The translations under genes were made by a program, and so were the position numbers. A model generated the notes under the pieces. The model saw only the letters and a list, made by a program, of their open reading frames with translations, did no database searches and had not been told where the DNA came from. Positions 48,291 to 58,166 of a stretch of DNA of 64,000 nucleotides are shown piece by piece. Position 1 is the first letter of the stretch, and each line of letters starts with the position of its first letter. Source of the stretch: Flavobacteriales bacterium UBA6772 (lineage in GTDB: Bacteria; Bacteroidota; Bacteroidia; Flavobacteriales; Flavobacteriaceae); the NCBI GenBank assembly GCA_905181765.1, contig CAJIYW010000006.1, positions 1-64,000 of the forward strand. Reading direction: 5' to 3'.

Positions 48291-49190
48291 TTATTTTTTT
48301 TTGCTTCTAGGGTGAGCTTGATTATATACTTTTTTTATCGCATCAAGACTATTGTGCGTGTAGACTTGTGTAGATGCTAAAGAAGAATGCCCTAGCAATT
48401 CTTTAACTGAATTTAAATCTGCACCTTCATTTAAAAGGTGCGTTGCAAAAGAATGCCTTAAAATATGTGGACTCTTTTTCACCTTTGAAGATACTTGACT
48501 AAAATAAGAATTTATAATCCTGTAAACAAGCGTTTCATAAATTTTATTTCCTTTTGAAGTAATTAAAAGAAATTCTGAATCAAATTGATTTTTATTTCTT
48601 AATATTAGGTACTCATTTAAGGTATCCAATACAGATGCAAGTATTGGAACAAATCTTTCTTTGTTGCGCTTTCCTAGTACCTTTATAGTACAATTCGCTT
48701 TATTTACATCTCTCTCTTTTATATTTATTAACTCCGCTCTTCTAATTCCTGTTGAATACAATAACTCTACTAATAACTTATTTCTAATTGAGTCAAAATC
48801 TTTATTTTTATTAATATTTAAAATGACTTGATTAATTTCTTTAGATGTAAAAGGTACTTGTACTTTCTTTGGTACTTTTAGCGCTTTGTGCTTGGCAAGT
48901 GGATTTATTTCTATTAGTCCTGTTTTTTGAAGAAACTTATAAAAAGACTTTAAAGAACTAACCTTCCTGTTCACAGTATTGTTAGAAATATCTGCATCTA
49001 TCAAGCTAACTACCCAACTTCTTACCTGCACGTAATTTACACTTACCAAGCTATCTTGACCATAAACTACTTCGCAAAAATCCTTAAAAGCTATAAGATC
49101 TGTTTTATAAGCCGTTATAGTATGCCTAGAATAACCTTTTTCCAACAAAAGATATTCTAAGAAAGGTGTAATATAATTATTAGCTATCAA
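48291..49190 (-). CDS. xerC: Tyrosine recombinase XerC/XerD type
   Basis: Site-specific tyrosine recombinase of 299 aa that probably resolves chromosome dimers at dif. The N-terminal SAM-like core-binding domain covers 4-95 (LEYLLLEKGYSRHTITAYKTD). The catalytic domain has Arg150 (STGIRRAE), Lys174, His242/Arg245 (HILRH), His268 (LGHSS) and Tyr277 (TQVYTH), so the full R-K-H-R-H-Y set is present. XerC versus XerD cannot be told from this sequence alone. Its core-gene neighbours argue against it being a mobile-element integrase. Confidence 0.85.
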   Translation of the reverse strand: MIANNYITPFLEYLLLEKGYSRHTITAYKTDLIAFKDFCEVVYGQDSLVSVNYVQVRSWVVSLIDADISNNTVNRKVSSLKSFYKFLQKTGLIEINPLAKHKALKVPKKVQVPFTSKEINQVILNINKNKDFDSIRNKLLVELLYSTGIRRAELINIKERDVNKANCTIKVLGKRNKERFVPILASVLDTLNEYLILRNKNQFDSEFLLITSKGNKIYETLVYRIINSYFSQVSSKVKKSPHILRHSFATHLLNEGADLNSVKELLGHSSLASTQVYTHNSLDAIKKVYNQAHPRSKKK

Positions 49191-49232
49191 TACTTTTTAA
49201 ATGTTTCTTTCAAAGTTACTAAAATTAAACGC

Positions 49233-49269
49233 AAAAAATCTCGTAACACTAATTCGTGTTACGAGATTT
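49233..49269 (-). terminator. Intrinsic terminator of rpsU
   Basis: A perfect 14-bp stem (AAATCTCGTAACAC at 49236-49249, 6-nt loop, complement 49256-49269) is followed on the minus strand by T residues. It lies 23 nt after the rpsU stop and separates it from the recombinase gene. Confidence 0.85.
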
Positions 49270-49292
49270 ATATTATTGAATATAAGTTATTT

Positions 49293-49490
49293 CTAACCTA
49301 CTTCTTCCTTGGTTCTTAAGCCTTGTACGTAAGAAGCTTTAATTCTTTGCGCTCTATTTGCTACAGAAGGTTTGGTGAAGTTCTTTCTAGCACGCAAGTT
49401 TTTCATCGTTTTTGTACGATCAAATTTTCTTTTGTAACGCTTTAAAGCTCTATCGATATTCTCTCCTTCTTTAATTGGTATAATTAACAT
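49293..49490 (-). CDS. rpsU: 30S ribosomal protein S21
   Basis: bS21 of 65 aa: MLIIPIKEGENIDRALKRYK at the start and the basic RAQRIKASYVQG block near the end. In Bacteroidetes ribosomes bS21, with bS18 and bS6, covers the anti-Shine-Dalgarno tail of 16S rRNA. The gene has a very strong Shine-Dalgarno sequence, unlike its neighbours, which fits published models of S21 autoregulation. It is a one-gene unit with a -7 box at 49565-49572 and its own terminator. Confidence 0.95.
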   Translation of the reverse strand: MLIIPIKEGENIDRALKRYKRKFDRTKTMKNLRARKNFTKPSVANRAQRIKASYVQGLRTKEEVG

Positions 49491-49497
49491 AAGTTGG

Positions 49498-49505
49498 CAC
49501 CTCCC
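49498..49505 (-). promoter_or_regulatory. Strong Shine-Dalgarno sequence of rpsU
   Basis: The minus strand reads GGGAGGTG, containing GGAGGTG, a 7-base perfect complement of the 16S 3' tail, with a 7-nt spacer to the ATG at 49490. Most genes in this window show no such element. Confidence 0.85.
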
Positions 49506-49564
49506 TTCATAGTATCTTTATATTTTTGAATAGTAATTAAACTATTGGTTTATTTTTTGGACTG

Positions 49565-49572
49565 CAAATGTA
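49565..49572 (-). promoter_or_regulatory. -7 promoter box of rpsU (TACATTTG)
   Basis: The minus strand reads TACATTTG, fitting the TAnnTTTG consensus. It ends 74 nt before the start codon, leaving a leader of roughly 65-70 nt that includes the Shine-Dalgarno sequence. Confidence 0.5.
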
Positions 49573-49632
49573 ATTACAAATTATGAAATAGCAATTAGTT
49601 TTTAGTTTTTAGTTTACAAGGAAGCTAAAGAA

Positions 49633-50799
49633 CTAAGTTGCTGGCTTGTACTCTTTATTATCGATTACTATTTTTGCAATGATCTCTTTTAATATTTCCG
49701 AAGTTCCACCACCAATTGGGCCCAACCTGCTATCTCTTGATAAACGCGCTAAAGGGTATTCCTCCATATAGCCATAACCTCCTAATAACTGGAGTGCATC
49801 ATAAATAACTTCATCTGCCATTTTTGTTGATAATAATTTAGACATACTTGCCTCTTTTACAACATAAGCACCTTGATCTAATCTTTTAGTAATTGAATAA
49901 TTGTACTCTCTACACATATCCACTTTACTAGCCATTTCAGCAATTTTATGCCTTAAAACTTGAAATTTATCTAAAGATTTCCCAAAAGCAACTCTTTCTT
50001 GCATATAATTGACAACATAATCTAAGGCAAAGTCGGCTCTTGCATGTGCATTAACACCCATTATTAAGCGCTCTAAAGCAAAATGCTGCATTATATAAGG
50101 AAACCCCTTTCCTTCTTCTCCCATTAAGTTTTCTATAGGAATTTCTACATTGTCAAATGCCAGTTCTGCCGTATCAGAAGCCCTCCAACCTAGCTTATCT
50201 AGTTTAGTTGCGGTAATACCGGCAGCCTCTCTATCAACAACAAAAATGCTAATACCTTTATACTTATCTGAAGGATCTGTCTTTGCAGCAACTATTAAGT
50301 AATCTGAATAAACTCCGTTTGTTATAAAAGTTTTAGAACCGTTTAAAATATATTTATCGCCTTTTTTAATTGCTGTAGATCGCATCCCTGCAACATCACT
50401 TCCACCAAAAGGCTCTGTAACACATAAACAACCCACTTTTTCTCCTTCTACACTTGGTATAAGATACTTTTGTTTGATAAATTCAGTTCCTTCTTTATTC
50501 AAATGGGTCATTGCAAGAAATTCATGTGCCCATATTGCAGCAGCAAATCCTCCGGAATTTATTTTTTGTAATTCCTCTAAAAAAATCACTGTATAAAATA
50601 AGTCTAAATCTAAACCACCGTATTCCTCTGGAGTACAAAGTCCGAAATAACCCATTTCACCAAACTTCTTCCAAATAAATTTTTCAATGGTACCTGTTTT
50701 TTCCCATTTATCAATAAACGGAACTACTTCTTTTTGTAAAAAATCTTTAAAACTAGCACGAAAAGCCTCATGCTCCTCAGTAAAATACATACTACTCAT
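49633..50799 (-). CDS. Acyl-CoA dehydrogenase
   Basis: FAD-dependent acyl-CoA dehydrogenase of 388 aa, first oxidation step of fatty-acid or branched-chain acyl-CoA breakdown in the cytoplasm. CVTEPFGGSDVAGMRS is the flavin-binding signature 1, and QLLGGYGYMEEYPLARLSRD with IGGGTSEILKEIIAK is signature 2. The usual YEGTSEI is IGGGTSEI here, so the catalytic glutamate of medium-chain enzymes is absent at that place. Long-chain and isovaleryl types place it elsewhere, perhaps in the LERLIMG helix, so this favours one of those types. It is followed by the HhH gene. Confidence 0.88.
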   Translation of the reverse strand: MSSMYFTEEHEAFRASFKDFLQKEVVPFIDKWEKTGTIEKFIWKKFGEMGYFGLCTPEEYGGLDLDLFYTVIFLEELQKINSGGFAAAIWAHEFLAMTHLNKEGTEFIKQKYLIPSVEGEKVGCLCVTEPFGGSDVAGMRSTAIKKGDKYILNGSKTFITNGVYSDYLIVAAKTDPSDKYKGISIFVVDREAAGITATKLDKLGWRASDTAELAFDNVEIPIENLMGEEGKGFPYIMQHFALERLIMGVNAHARADFALDYVVNYMQERVAFGKSLDKFQVLRHKIAEMASKVDMCREYNYSITKRLDQGAYVVKEASMSKLLSTKMADEVIYDALQLLGGYGYMEEYPLARLSRDSRLGPIGGGTSEILKEIIAKIVIDNKEYKPAT

Positions 50800-50819
50800 T
50801 TGATGTGAATTTGAGTTAT

Positions 50820-51713
50820 TTATTCAGCCACCAAATATAAGACTATTCTGTCATACAAGTCTAAAGGAAAACCAATGATATTTTTTAATTCTGAAATATC
50901 TTGCAGCTCAGCAACCTCATCTTTGTATTCGAAAATTTTCTTACACAATTCGTAATCTAAGTAAGGGTTTTTAAGTAATTCTCTAAAAGACACTGTATTT
51001 ACATTAATTTTTTTGATATTTGGTAAGTTTATAACCTTAAAAACAAGTAGCAATTTACCTACTACTTCTGTATCTAAACCCCATACTTCGTAAAGTTGAT
51101 TAAGTGTAGAAAAACCCTGCAATTTAGAACGATACTTAATAATTCTTTCAGAAAGCTTCTCTCCTATTCCATTGATAGTTTTTAAATCTTCTTTAACCGC
51201 TAAATTTATATCTGTTGATGTTAATATATACTTTGATTTTTTAGCAAACAAACGCGTATCTCGAGAAGTTGATAATTGCATATTTTGATTTCTTTCGACA
51301 ACCCAGTTCGGAAATTTAAAATATGGTGAGATACTGTTTAAAAGAGCATCTGAAATTGTTGTTACTTTCTGGAATTCTTTTCTTGAGTTGATAAATTTAC
51401 CAGTTTTTCTAAATGCTAAAAGCTTATCTATTTCAACTAAAGACATCCCTAACTGTGCACCTTTATAATCTGTAATATAATTCGGGTTGAATGGAAAAAT
51501 TTTTAGCCTTTTATTTTCTAAGTTAATTTTTCTTAAGCTATCTATTTGATGATGAAATGCTATAACTTTAGGCGTGTCTATATTTACTTTTTCTTCAGAA
51601 TAAAAATCAACAAACACAATAATAAATTGAAATATAACAATTAACAGTATTAAAATAAAAATCCCATTTCTTTGGCTTTTATGGTACCAGAAATGGGATT
51701 TAAATATGTTCAT
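50820..51713 (-). CDS. Helix-hairpin-helix (ComEA-like) membrane-anchored protein
   Basis: 297-aa protein with one N-terminal membrane helix (about 17-36, GIFILILLIVIFQFIIVFVD) and a C-terminal part with helix-hairpin-helix motifs: INLAVKEDLKTINGIGEKLS (about 185-204) and INVNTVSFRELLKNPYLDYE. Such HhH repeats bind DNA non-specifically. In ComEA-type proteins they serve DNA uptake, but this Bacteroidetes form is longer and of unproven role. It lies between the acyl-CoA dehydrogenase and AGCS genes. Confidence 0.75.
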   Translation of the reverse strand: MNIFKSHFWYHKSQRNGIFILILLIVIFQFIIVFVDFYSEEKVNIDTPKVIAFHHQIDSLRKINLENKRLKIFPFNPNYITDYKGAQLGMSLVEIDKLLAFRKTGKFINSRKEFQKVTTISDALLNSISPYFKFPNWVVERNQNMQLSTSRDTRLFAKKSKYILTSTDINLAVKEDLKTINGIGEKLSERIIKYRSKLQGFSTLNQLYEVWGLDTEVVGKLLLVFKVINLPNIKKINVNTVSFRELLKNPYLDYELCKKIFEYKDEVAELQDISELKNIIGFPLDLYDRIVLYLVAE

Positions 51714-51722
51714 TATATATGT

Positions 51723-53317
51723 TTATGCTTTTGAAGCTTTGATAGCATCTTTATATTTTATCAATTCTTCTTTTACCTTTGGCGCTAAAAGAACAAGTCC
51801 AATCATGTTTGGAACCATCATTGCAAAAACCATTGCATCTGAGAAACCAATTACAGAACCTAAACTTGCTGCTGCACCAATTACTACGAAAACACAAAAG
51901 ATTACTTGTATGCGTATTCCATTCTTTTAGATCTACCAAATAGATATGCCCATCCTTGAAAACCATAATAAGACCAAGATATCATAGAACTAAATGCAAA
52001 TAAAACTACTGCAATGGTTAAAACGTAAGGGAACCAAGAAATTGCAGATTCAAATGCACCAGAAGTTAATAAAATTGCTTGTGCATCATTTAAAGAAGCG
52101 TTCTCTGCAGTTACATTTCCTGTAATAATTAATACCAAAGCAGTCATTGTACAAACTACAACCGTATCTATAAATGGTTCCAATAAAGCAACCAAACCTT
52201 CACTTGCTGCATATTTTGTATTTACTGCTGAATGTGCAATAGAAGCAGAACCAATACCCGCCTCATTTGAAAAAGCAGCTCTTCTAAACCCTTGAACTAA
52301 AACACCTACAGCACCCCCGGCAACTCCTTCTGGGCTAAATGCACCATTAAAAATTTGAGCAAATGCATCACCAATCATATTATAATTTGAAAAAATAACA
52401 AAAAGTGAAGCTGCTACATAAATTGCAACCATGAAAGGAACAATCTTATCAGTTACCTTAGCTATTTTCTTAATACCTCCAATAATTACAATACCAACTA
52501 AAACAGCCATTACTAAACCAAATAACCATCCTTTACCATGTAAAAATGAAACTCCACCAACTGGCGTAGTAATATTTTCTACTAATTGAAATGCTTGGTT
52601 CACTTGAAACATGTTTCCTCCACCAAAAGAACCTCCAATTACAAAAACTGCAAACAAAGCTGCTAATATTTTACCTAATGTTTTATTCTTTAACCCTTTA
52701 GTTAGATAATACATCGGACCTCCATAAACCGTTCCGTCTGACTCAATATCTCTATATTTTACACCTAATGTACATTCTACAAATTTTGATGCCATCCCTA
52801 AGAAACCTGCAACAATCATCCAAAAAGTAGCACCTGCACCACCAATAGATACAGCAATTGCAACACCTGCAATATTACCTAAACCTACTGTTGCTGACAA
52901 AGCTGCCGTTAACGCTTGAAAATGTGTAACCTCTCCTTGATGTCCTTCTACTCTAATAGTATCTGGATTATCACCTTCGGCAGTTGTAGAAACACTATCT
53001 GAAACTTCAACACCTTTCTTTCCAATTCCTTCGACCTCATCATATTTACCCCTAACAATATTTATTGAGGTAACAAAACCTTTAAAGTTTATAAAATTAA
53101 AGTAGAACGTAAAATACAACGCTCCTAAAATTAGTGGAAATAAAACCCAATAAATACTAACTGTATCTGAAAAAGGAATCTGATAAAAAATAATATCTAC
53201 AAACCATCCAGTTGCATTCCCAAATACTTCATCAATCTGTTGATCAAGACCTTTTTCTTGTGCGAATGTAAAAAATGGTGTTGCTAAAAATAACAACGAA
53301 AGAAGTTTTTTATTCAT
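51723..53317 (-). pseudogene. Alanine/glycine:cation symporter (AGCS), one frameshift
   Basis: Sodium-coupled amino-acid symporter of the AGCS family in the inner membrane. The ATG at 53317 (MNKKLLSLLFLATPFFTFAQ) is preferred over a TTG 63 bp upstream; it starts with a signal-like segment. FQALTAALSATVGLGNIAGVA is the family signature, and EAGIGSASIAHSA is present. The first frame stops at 51902 after MEYAYK, but the C-terminus continues in another frame (VIFCVFVVIGAAASLGSVIG to KDAIKASKA, stop at 51723). One missing C at 51905 (GG reduced to G in the coding strand) explains it; the restored length is 531 aa. A homopolymer error is likely. Confidence 0.85.
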
Positions 53318-53469
53318 AATGTAATTTGATTTGTTTTTATTTAATTCCCGCAATATGATAAAAAAATGCTCTTTTGACAAGTTTTATGGGGTAAAAGTAA
53401 ATTTATAGGAACTTTTCTTTAAATAACTATAACAGATAATAAAATTATTATCTGTGAAATTTTAATTAT

Positions 53470-54469
53470 TTAAAAAATTTCTCTTAATTTCATTATCTGC
53501 TCAGGTCTTCCTAAAACTATTAACTGAGAATCAGCAACCAACTTTATATTTGCTTCTGGATTTATAAGATACTCTTTATCCGGATTTCTAAAACCAATAA
53601 CTGTGCAACCTGTCTGTTTTCTTAGATCAAGATCTAAAATAGTTTTATTAATATATTTTTCTGGTAAATCGTTTACCGAAATTTCCTCTAAATTTGCTGT
53701 AGTTTCACCCTCTATAGTTAATCTATCTACGAACTCTATAACATCTGGTGTTGTTACTAAAGAGGCCATGTGGTCTCCACCCAATTTATCTGGCATAATT
53801 ACATTATTTGCACCAGCAAATTTTAATTTTCTTATATGAAGATTCATTACCTGCTCTGCTTATGATAATACAATCTTTGTTTAATTGACTGGCTGTTAAA
53901 ACCACAAAAAGGTTATCTGCATCTGATGGCAAAGCCGTAATTAAAAAAGATGCTTTTTCAATCCCTGCTTTTTGTAATGTCTCATCTAAAGTAGCATCAC
54001 CCTCAATATTTAAAATATCCTGAGCATCTAAAGTCTCAATCATCTCTTTTTTCTTTTCAACTACAACAAACTCTTTATTATAATTTCCAAGTTTTAATAT
54101 TGCTTGTTGGCCATTTCTACCATAACCGCAAACAATCGTATGTCCTTTTAAATATCCTATTTGCTTTTCCACTCTTCGATGTTTAAGTTGTTCAAATAAT
54201 TTACCACTAACTAAATATTCTGAAAATGCAGAAACTGCATAACCAAAAATAGTAATACTTGTTAAAATTAGAAAAATTGTAAATATTTTTTCCTCTGGTG
54301 AAAAAGGTTGAAGTTCTCCAAAACCGACTGTAGTAACAGTTATTACGGTCATATATAAAGCATCTACAAAATTATAGCCAGAAAGCCACATATAACCAAT
54401 GGTACCAATAACAATACTTGAGATTACTAATGAACCTATCTTGGCTACTTTCGATTTTACAATCATCAT
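53470..54469 (-). pseudogene. Potassium channel with TrkA-N/TrkA-C domains, one frameshift
   Basis: Two-TM potassium channel with regulatory domain. TM1 is about 11-30, the pore helix and selectivity filter TVTTVGFGE lie near 44-52, TM2 is about 65-85. Next comes a TrkA-N (RCK) NAD-binding domain with VCGYGRNGQ and FVVVEKKKEMIETLDAQDIL, and a TrkA-C domain. The first frame ends at 53804 after SSYKKIKICWCK, and the sequence resumes in another frame as KLKFAGANNVIMPDKLGG. One extra A in the run at 53827-53830 (TTTT on plus) accounts for this, and removal gives 332 aa of normal layout. Homopolymer error is likely. Confidence 0.85.
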
Positions 54470-54472
54470 ATT

Positions 54473-54715
54473 TTATAAATCAAAAACTGAACTTCTTTTC
54501 GTATATACCATGTCTTTTAACTTTAAAACAAATGCCATTGTTAGATAAAGACCAAATGATAAACCAACGGTAAAGAAAGTTACATAAATAAAAAATAAAC
54601 GTACGTTTAAAGCTCGCATTCCTAGCCTATCTGCTAATCTAGAAAAAACACCAAACCCATGTCTTTCAAAAAAATGCCTAATACTATCTATCATTCTTCT
54701 TAAAATATAGCGCAA
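54473..54715 (-). CDS. PspC-domain protein
   Basis: 80-aa protein of the PspC family: GVFSRLADRLGMRALNVRLFF is the conserved core, followed by one or two hydrophobic segments (about 38-65). PspC proteins relate to envelope stress responses. It is 3 bp upstream of the K+ channel gene, so both are co-transcribed. No other Psp genes are visible. Confidence 0.8.
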   Translation of the reverse strand: MRYILRRMIDSIRHFFERHGFGVFSRLADRLGMRALNVRLFFIYVTFFTVGLSFGLYLTMAFVLKLKDMVYTKRSSVFDL

Positions 54716-54833
54716 GATACTATTTTATGCTGTTTTTTTAATTAAAATTTACTGATGGTTTTAGATAAAGTAATAATAAAAAAAGATTAATAAAAGGTTC
54801 TTAGAAAGGCTGTTAAATTAAAATAGGATTGAT

Positions 54834-54841
54834 TAACTTTG
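54834..54841 (+). promoter_or_regulatory. -7 promoter box of uvrA (TAACTTTG)
   Basis: TAACTTTG fits TAnnTTTG and ends 23 nt before the TTG start of uvrA. Confidence 0.55.
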
Positions 54842-54864
54842 CTTTTCTCAAAAAATAAGTACGT

Positions 54865-57684
54865 TTGAAAGACCAGGAATATTTAGAAGTTTACGGAGCA
54901 AGAGTTCATAATTTAAAAAATATAGACGTTAAAATTCCTCGTGAAAAACTAGTTGTAATTACCGGCTTGAGCGGAAGCGGAAAATCTTCATTAGCCTTTG
55001 ACACTATCTATGCAGAAGGGCAAAGACGTTATATTGAAACATTTTCTGCGTACGCTAGACAATTTTTAGGAGGATTAGAAAGACCAGATGTTGATAAAAT
55101 TGATGGACTTTCTCCTGTGATATCTATTGAACAAAAAACAACAAATAAAAGTCCTCGTTCTACCGTTGGTACTATAACAGAAATTTATGATTTCTTAAGA
55201 TTACTTTTTGCAAGAGCGGCAGATGCATATTCTTACAATACCAATCAGAAAATGGTAAGTTATTCTGATGAACAAATTAAAAATTTAATTTTAAAGGATT
55301 TTGATGGTAAAAAAATAGCGGTTTTAGCGCCTTTAATTAAATCTAGGAAAGGACATTACAGAGAGCTTTTTGAACAAATATCTAAACAAGGTTTTATACG
55401 AGTTCGTGTAGATGGCAAAATTCAAGAGATTGAAAAAGGCATGAAACTTGACCGTTACAAAATGCATGATATTGAAGTTGTAATAGATAGACTAGCCATA
55501 AATAAATCTGTAGAGAAACGCCTTGAAGAAACGATAAAAACAGCCTTGTATTCTGGGAATAATATCTTGATGGTTATAGATGTTGATGACAATGAACCTA
55601 GATATTTCAGTAGAGAATTGATGTGCCCAACAACTGGAATTGCATATCCAAACCCTGAACCAAACACCTTCTCTTTCAACTCACCAAAAGGTGCTTGTAA
55701 TGGATGTAATGGGTTAGGAATAACAAATGAAATCAACTTAAAAAAGGTAATTCCAGACAATACTATCTCAATAAAAAATGGAGGAATTGCACCCTTGGGA
55801 GATCAGAAAAATAGTTGGATTTTTAAACAAATTGAAAATATTGCAGAACGTTATAAATTCAAATTAACAGACGCTATAAAAGACATTCCAAAAGAAGCGC
55901 TAGAAATTATTTTAAATGGTGGTAATGAATCATTTGAAATTGAATCTAAAACTGTTGGTGTTCGAAGAAATTATAAAATAGATTTTGAAGGAATTATTGC
56001 CTTTATAGATAGCCAATATAACAATGCAGAAAGTACTTCAATAAAACGTTGGGCAAAAGGCTTTATGGATGAAGTTACCTGTTCTTCTTGTAACGGAAAA
56101 AGATTAAAAAAAGCGGCACTCCATTTTAAGATTACAGACAAAAATATTAGTGATCTAGTGCAAATGGACATCACTGAACTATCTAATTGGTTTCAAAATA
56201 TTGAGAAAGATTTATCAAAAAAACAATTAATAATAGGCTCAGAAATATTAAAAGAAATAAGAACTAGAATACAGTTTTTAGTGGATGTTGGTCTCGATTA
56301 TTTAACACTAGACAGAACCTCTAAATCGCTTTCTGGCGGTGAAGCTCAAAGAATTAGATTGGCAACACAAATTGGCTCTCAACTGGTTGGTGTATTGTAT
56401 ATTTTAGATGAACCCAGTATTGGCTTACACCAAAGAGACAATGAAAAATTAATAGACTCCTTGGTAAAACTAAGAGATATTGGTAATTCTATTTTAGTGG
56501 TAGAACATGACCAAGATATGATTGAAAAAGCAGATTTTGTTTTTGATATTGGTCCTGGTGCAGGAAAACACGGTGGAGAAATTGTTTCTGCAGGAACTTT
56601 CGAAGAACTTAAAAAGCAAAAGACATTAACTGCAGATTACATTACGGGTAGAAAAAAAATTGAAGTTCCTAAAATAAGACGTGAAGGAAACGGAAAAACA
56701 ATTAAACTCTCTGGAGCATCTGGTAACAATCTAAAAAATGTTTCAGTTGAATTTCCTTTAGGAAAAATGATTTGTGTTACTGGAGTTTCTGGAAGTGGAA
56801 AATCGACTTTAATCAACGGGACCTTATACCCCATTTTAAATGCTCATATTTACAGAGGCGTAAAAAAACCAATGCCCTATAAAAAAATTGAAGGTTTAGA
56901 ACATGTAGATAAAGTGATCGATATCGATCAATCTCCTATTGGCAGAACACCACGCTCAAACCCTGCAACATACACAAAAACATTTGATGAAGTTAGAAGT
57001 TTATTTGCCAAGACTTCTGAAGCTGCAATTCGTGGATATAAACCCGGAAGATTCTCTTTTAATGTAAAAGGCGGCAGATGCGAAACCTGCCAAGGTGGTG
57101 GTGTTCGAGTAATAGAAATGAATTTTTTACCAGACGTTCAAGTAGAATGTGAAACCTGCCAAGGAAAACGCTTTAATAGAGAGACTTTAGAAATTCGTTA
57201 TAAAGGAAAATCTATTTCAGATATCTTAAACATGACTATTGAAGATGCAACAGACTTCTTCGTTAAGATTCCTAAAATACATAGAAAACTAAAAACTATT
57301 AAAGATGTTGGTTTAGGCTACATTACGCTAGGACAGCAATCTACCACACTCTCTGGTGGTGAAGCCCAAAGGATAAAATTGGCCGCAGAGTTGTCTAAAA
57401 GAGATACAGGAAATACCTTTTATATTCTTGATGAACCTACTACTGGACTTCATTTTGAAGATATTAGGGTATTAATGAATGTTTTAAATGAGCTTGCAGA
57501 AAAAGGCAATACCGTATTAATTATAGAGCATAATTTAGATGTTGTAAAATTAGCAGATTATGTTATCGACATAGGTATGGAAGGCGGAAAAAAAGGGGGC
57601 AAAATATTAGTTACAGGAACTCCTGAAGAAGTATCAAAACATAAAAAGAGTTATACCGCTAAATTTTTAAAAAAATTACTTTAA
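54865..57684 (+). CDS. uvrA: Excinuclease ABC subunit UvrA
   Basis: DNA-damage recognition ATPase of nucleotide-excision repair, 939 aa. It has two ABC ATPase halves: Walker [10 protein letters not shown] at 34-42 and GVSGSGKST near 642, each with an LSGGEAQR signature. Zinc-binding segments are SSCNGKR and CETCQGGG...CETCQG. In the first zinc region the usual CPxCG is CPTTG (near residue 254), so one of the four cysteines is missing there, while CNGCNG is kept. The start is TTG (54865), preceded by a good -7 box. Isolated on the plus strand. Confidence 0.96.
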   Translation: MKDQEYLEVYGARVHNLKNIDVKIPREKLVVITGLSGSGKSSLAFDTIYAEGQRRYIETFSAYARQFLGGLERPDVDKIDGLSPVISIEQKTTNKSPRSTVGTITEIYDFLRLLFARAADAYSYNTNQKMVSYSDEQIKNLILKDFDGKKIAVLAPLIKSRKGHYRELFEQISKQGFIRVRVDGKIQEIEKGMKLDRYKMHDIEVVIDRLAINKSVEKRLEETIKTALYSGNNILMVIDVDDNEPRYFSRELMCPTTGIAYPNPEPNTFSFNSPKGACNGCNGLGITNEINLKKVIPDNTISIKNGGIAPLGDQKNSWIFKQIENIAERYKFKLTDAIKDIPKEALEIILNGGNESFEIESKTVGVRRNYKIDFEGIIAFIDSQYNNAESTSIKRWAKGFMDEVTCSSCNGKRLKKAALHFKITDKNISDLVQMDITELSNWFQNIEKDLSKKQLIIGSEILKEIRTRIQFLVDVGLDYLTLDRTSKSLSGGEAQRIRLATQIGSQLVGVLYILDEPSIGLHQRDNEKLIDSLVKLRDIGNSILVVEHDQDMIEKADFVFDIGPGAGKHGGEIVSAGTFEELKKQKTLTADYITGRKKIEVPKIRREGNGKTIKLSGASGNNLKNVSVEFPLGKMICVTGVSGSGKSTLINGTLYPILNAHIYRGVKKPMPYKKIEGLEHVDKVIDIDQSPIGRTPRSNPATYTKTFDEVRSLFAKTSEAAIRGYKPGRFSFNVKGGRCETCQGGGVRVIEMNFLPDVQVECETCQGKRFNRETLEIRYKGKSISDILNMTIEDATDFFVKIPKIHRKLKTIKDVGLGYITLGQQSTTLSGGEAQRIKLAAELSKRDTGNTFYILDEPTTGLHFEDIRVLMNVLNELAEKGNTVLIIEHNLDVVKLADYVIDIGMEGGKKGGKILVTGTPEEVSKHKKSYTAKFLKKLL

Positions 57685-58166
57685 TCGTTATTTGTAACAG
57701 ATTAAAATATTTTTCGTTTTTAAAAACATCTTCTTCGAACTTCTTGAATTCTGTCTAATTCTTAGCAATAATCTCCGTTAAATGAAAATATCCTATAAAT
57801 TTAATTTTAATTGACAATCCTTTAATATTCAAAAAAACTCTTTAGATACACTATTAATTAGACTATTTTCATTTCTTAATATTTCTTTCGAAACTAAATT
57901 CTCTGTATATCTATCTATCTTTTTATTTACTTTTTTATAATCGTTAAGTGTAAATTTCGTTTCGTTTTTCAGTAACAAATCCCAATAGCCTTCAAAAGGT
58001 CTTGAATTATTAAATTATTAATAAATCAAAAAGGGTATTACTAAATATAATTTTCTTAGGTTGGTATCTTAATTTAAAAAACTAAAATCTAATTATTAAT
58101 TTCTTAAAAAATAACTAAATTAGCAAACAAATTTTATAAAATAAATTAGCTTAAAATACTTAGATT
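57685..58166. other. Intergenic region between uvrA and the LOG gene
   Basis: 482 bp without a confident gene. The minus strand has an unbroken 62-codon frame (57829-58014) described separately. The rest shows no RNA gene, repeat or terminator that I can support. Confidence 0.5.
57829..58014 (-). pseudogene. Possible C-terminal remnant of an unknown gene
   Basis: A 62-codon open frame without a start reads FNNSRPFEGYWDLLLKNETK and continues, Lys/Glu-rich, to a natural stop at 57829; two stop codons lie just upstream. The composition looks protein-like rather than random AT-rich frame, so it may be the tail of a lost gene. I do not recognise the family. Confidence 0.3.

Noticed and set aside
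48291..49190. Recombinase as a phage or island integrase
   Set aside because: Its length, Xer-like catalytic set and position between rpsU and hpf fit a housekeeping Xer recombinase; no att-like repeats flank it.
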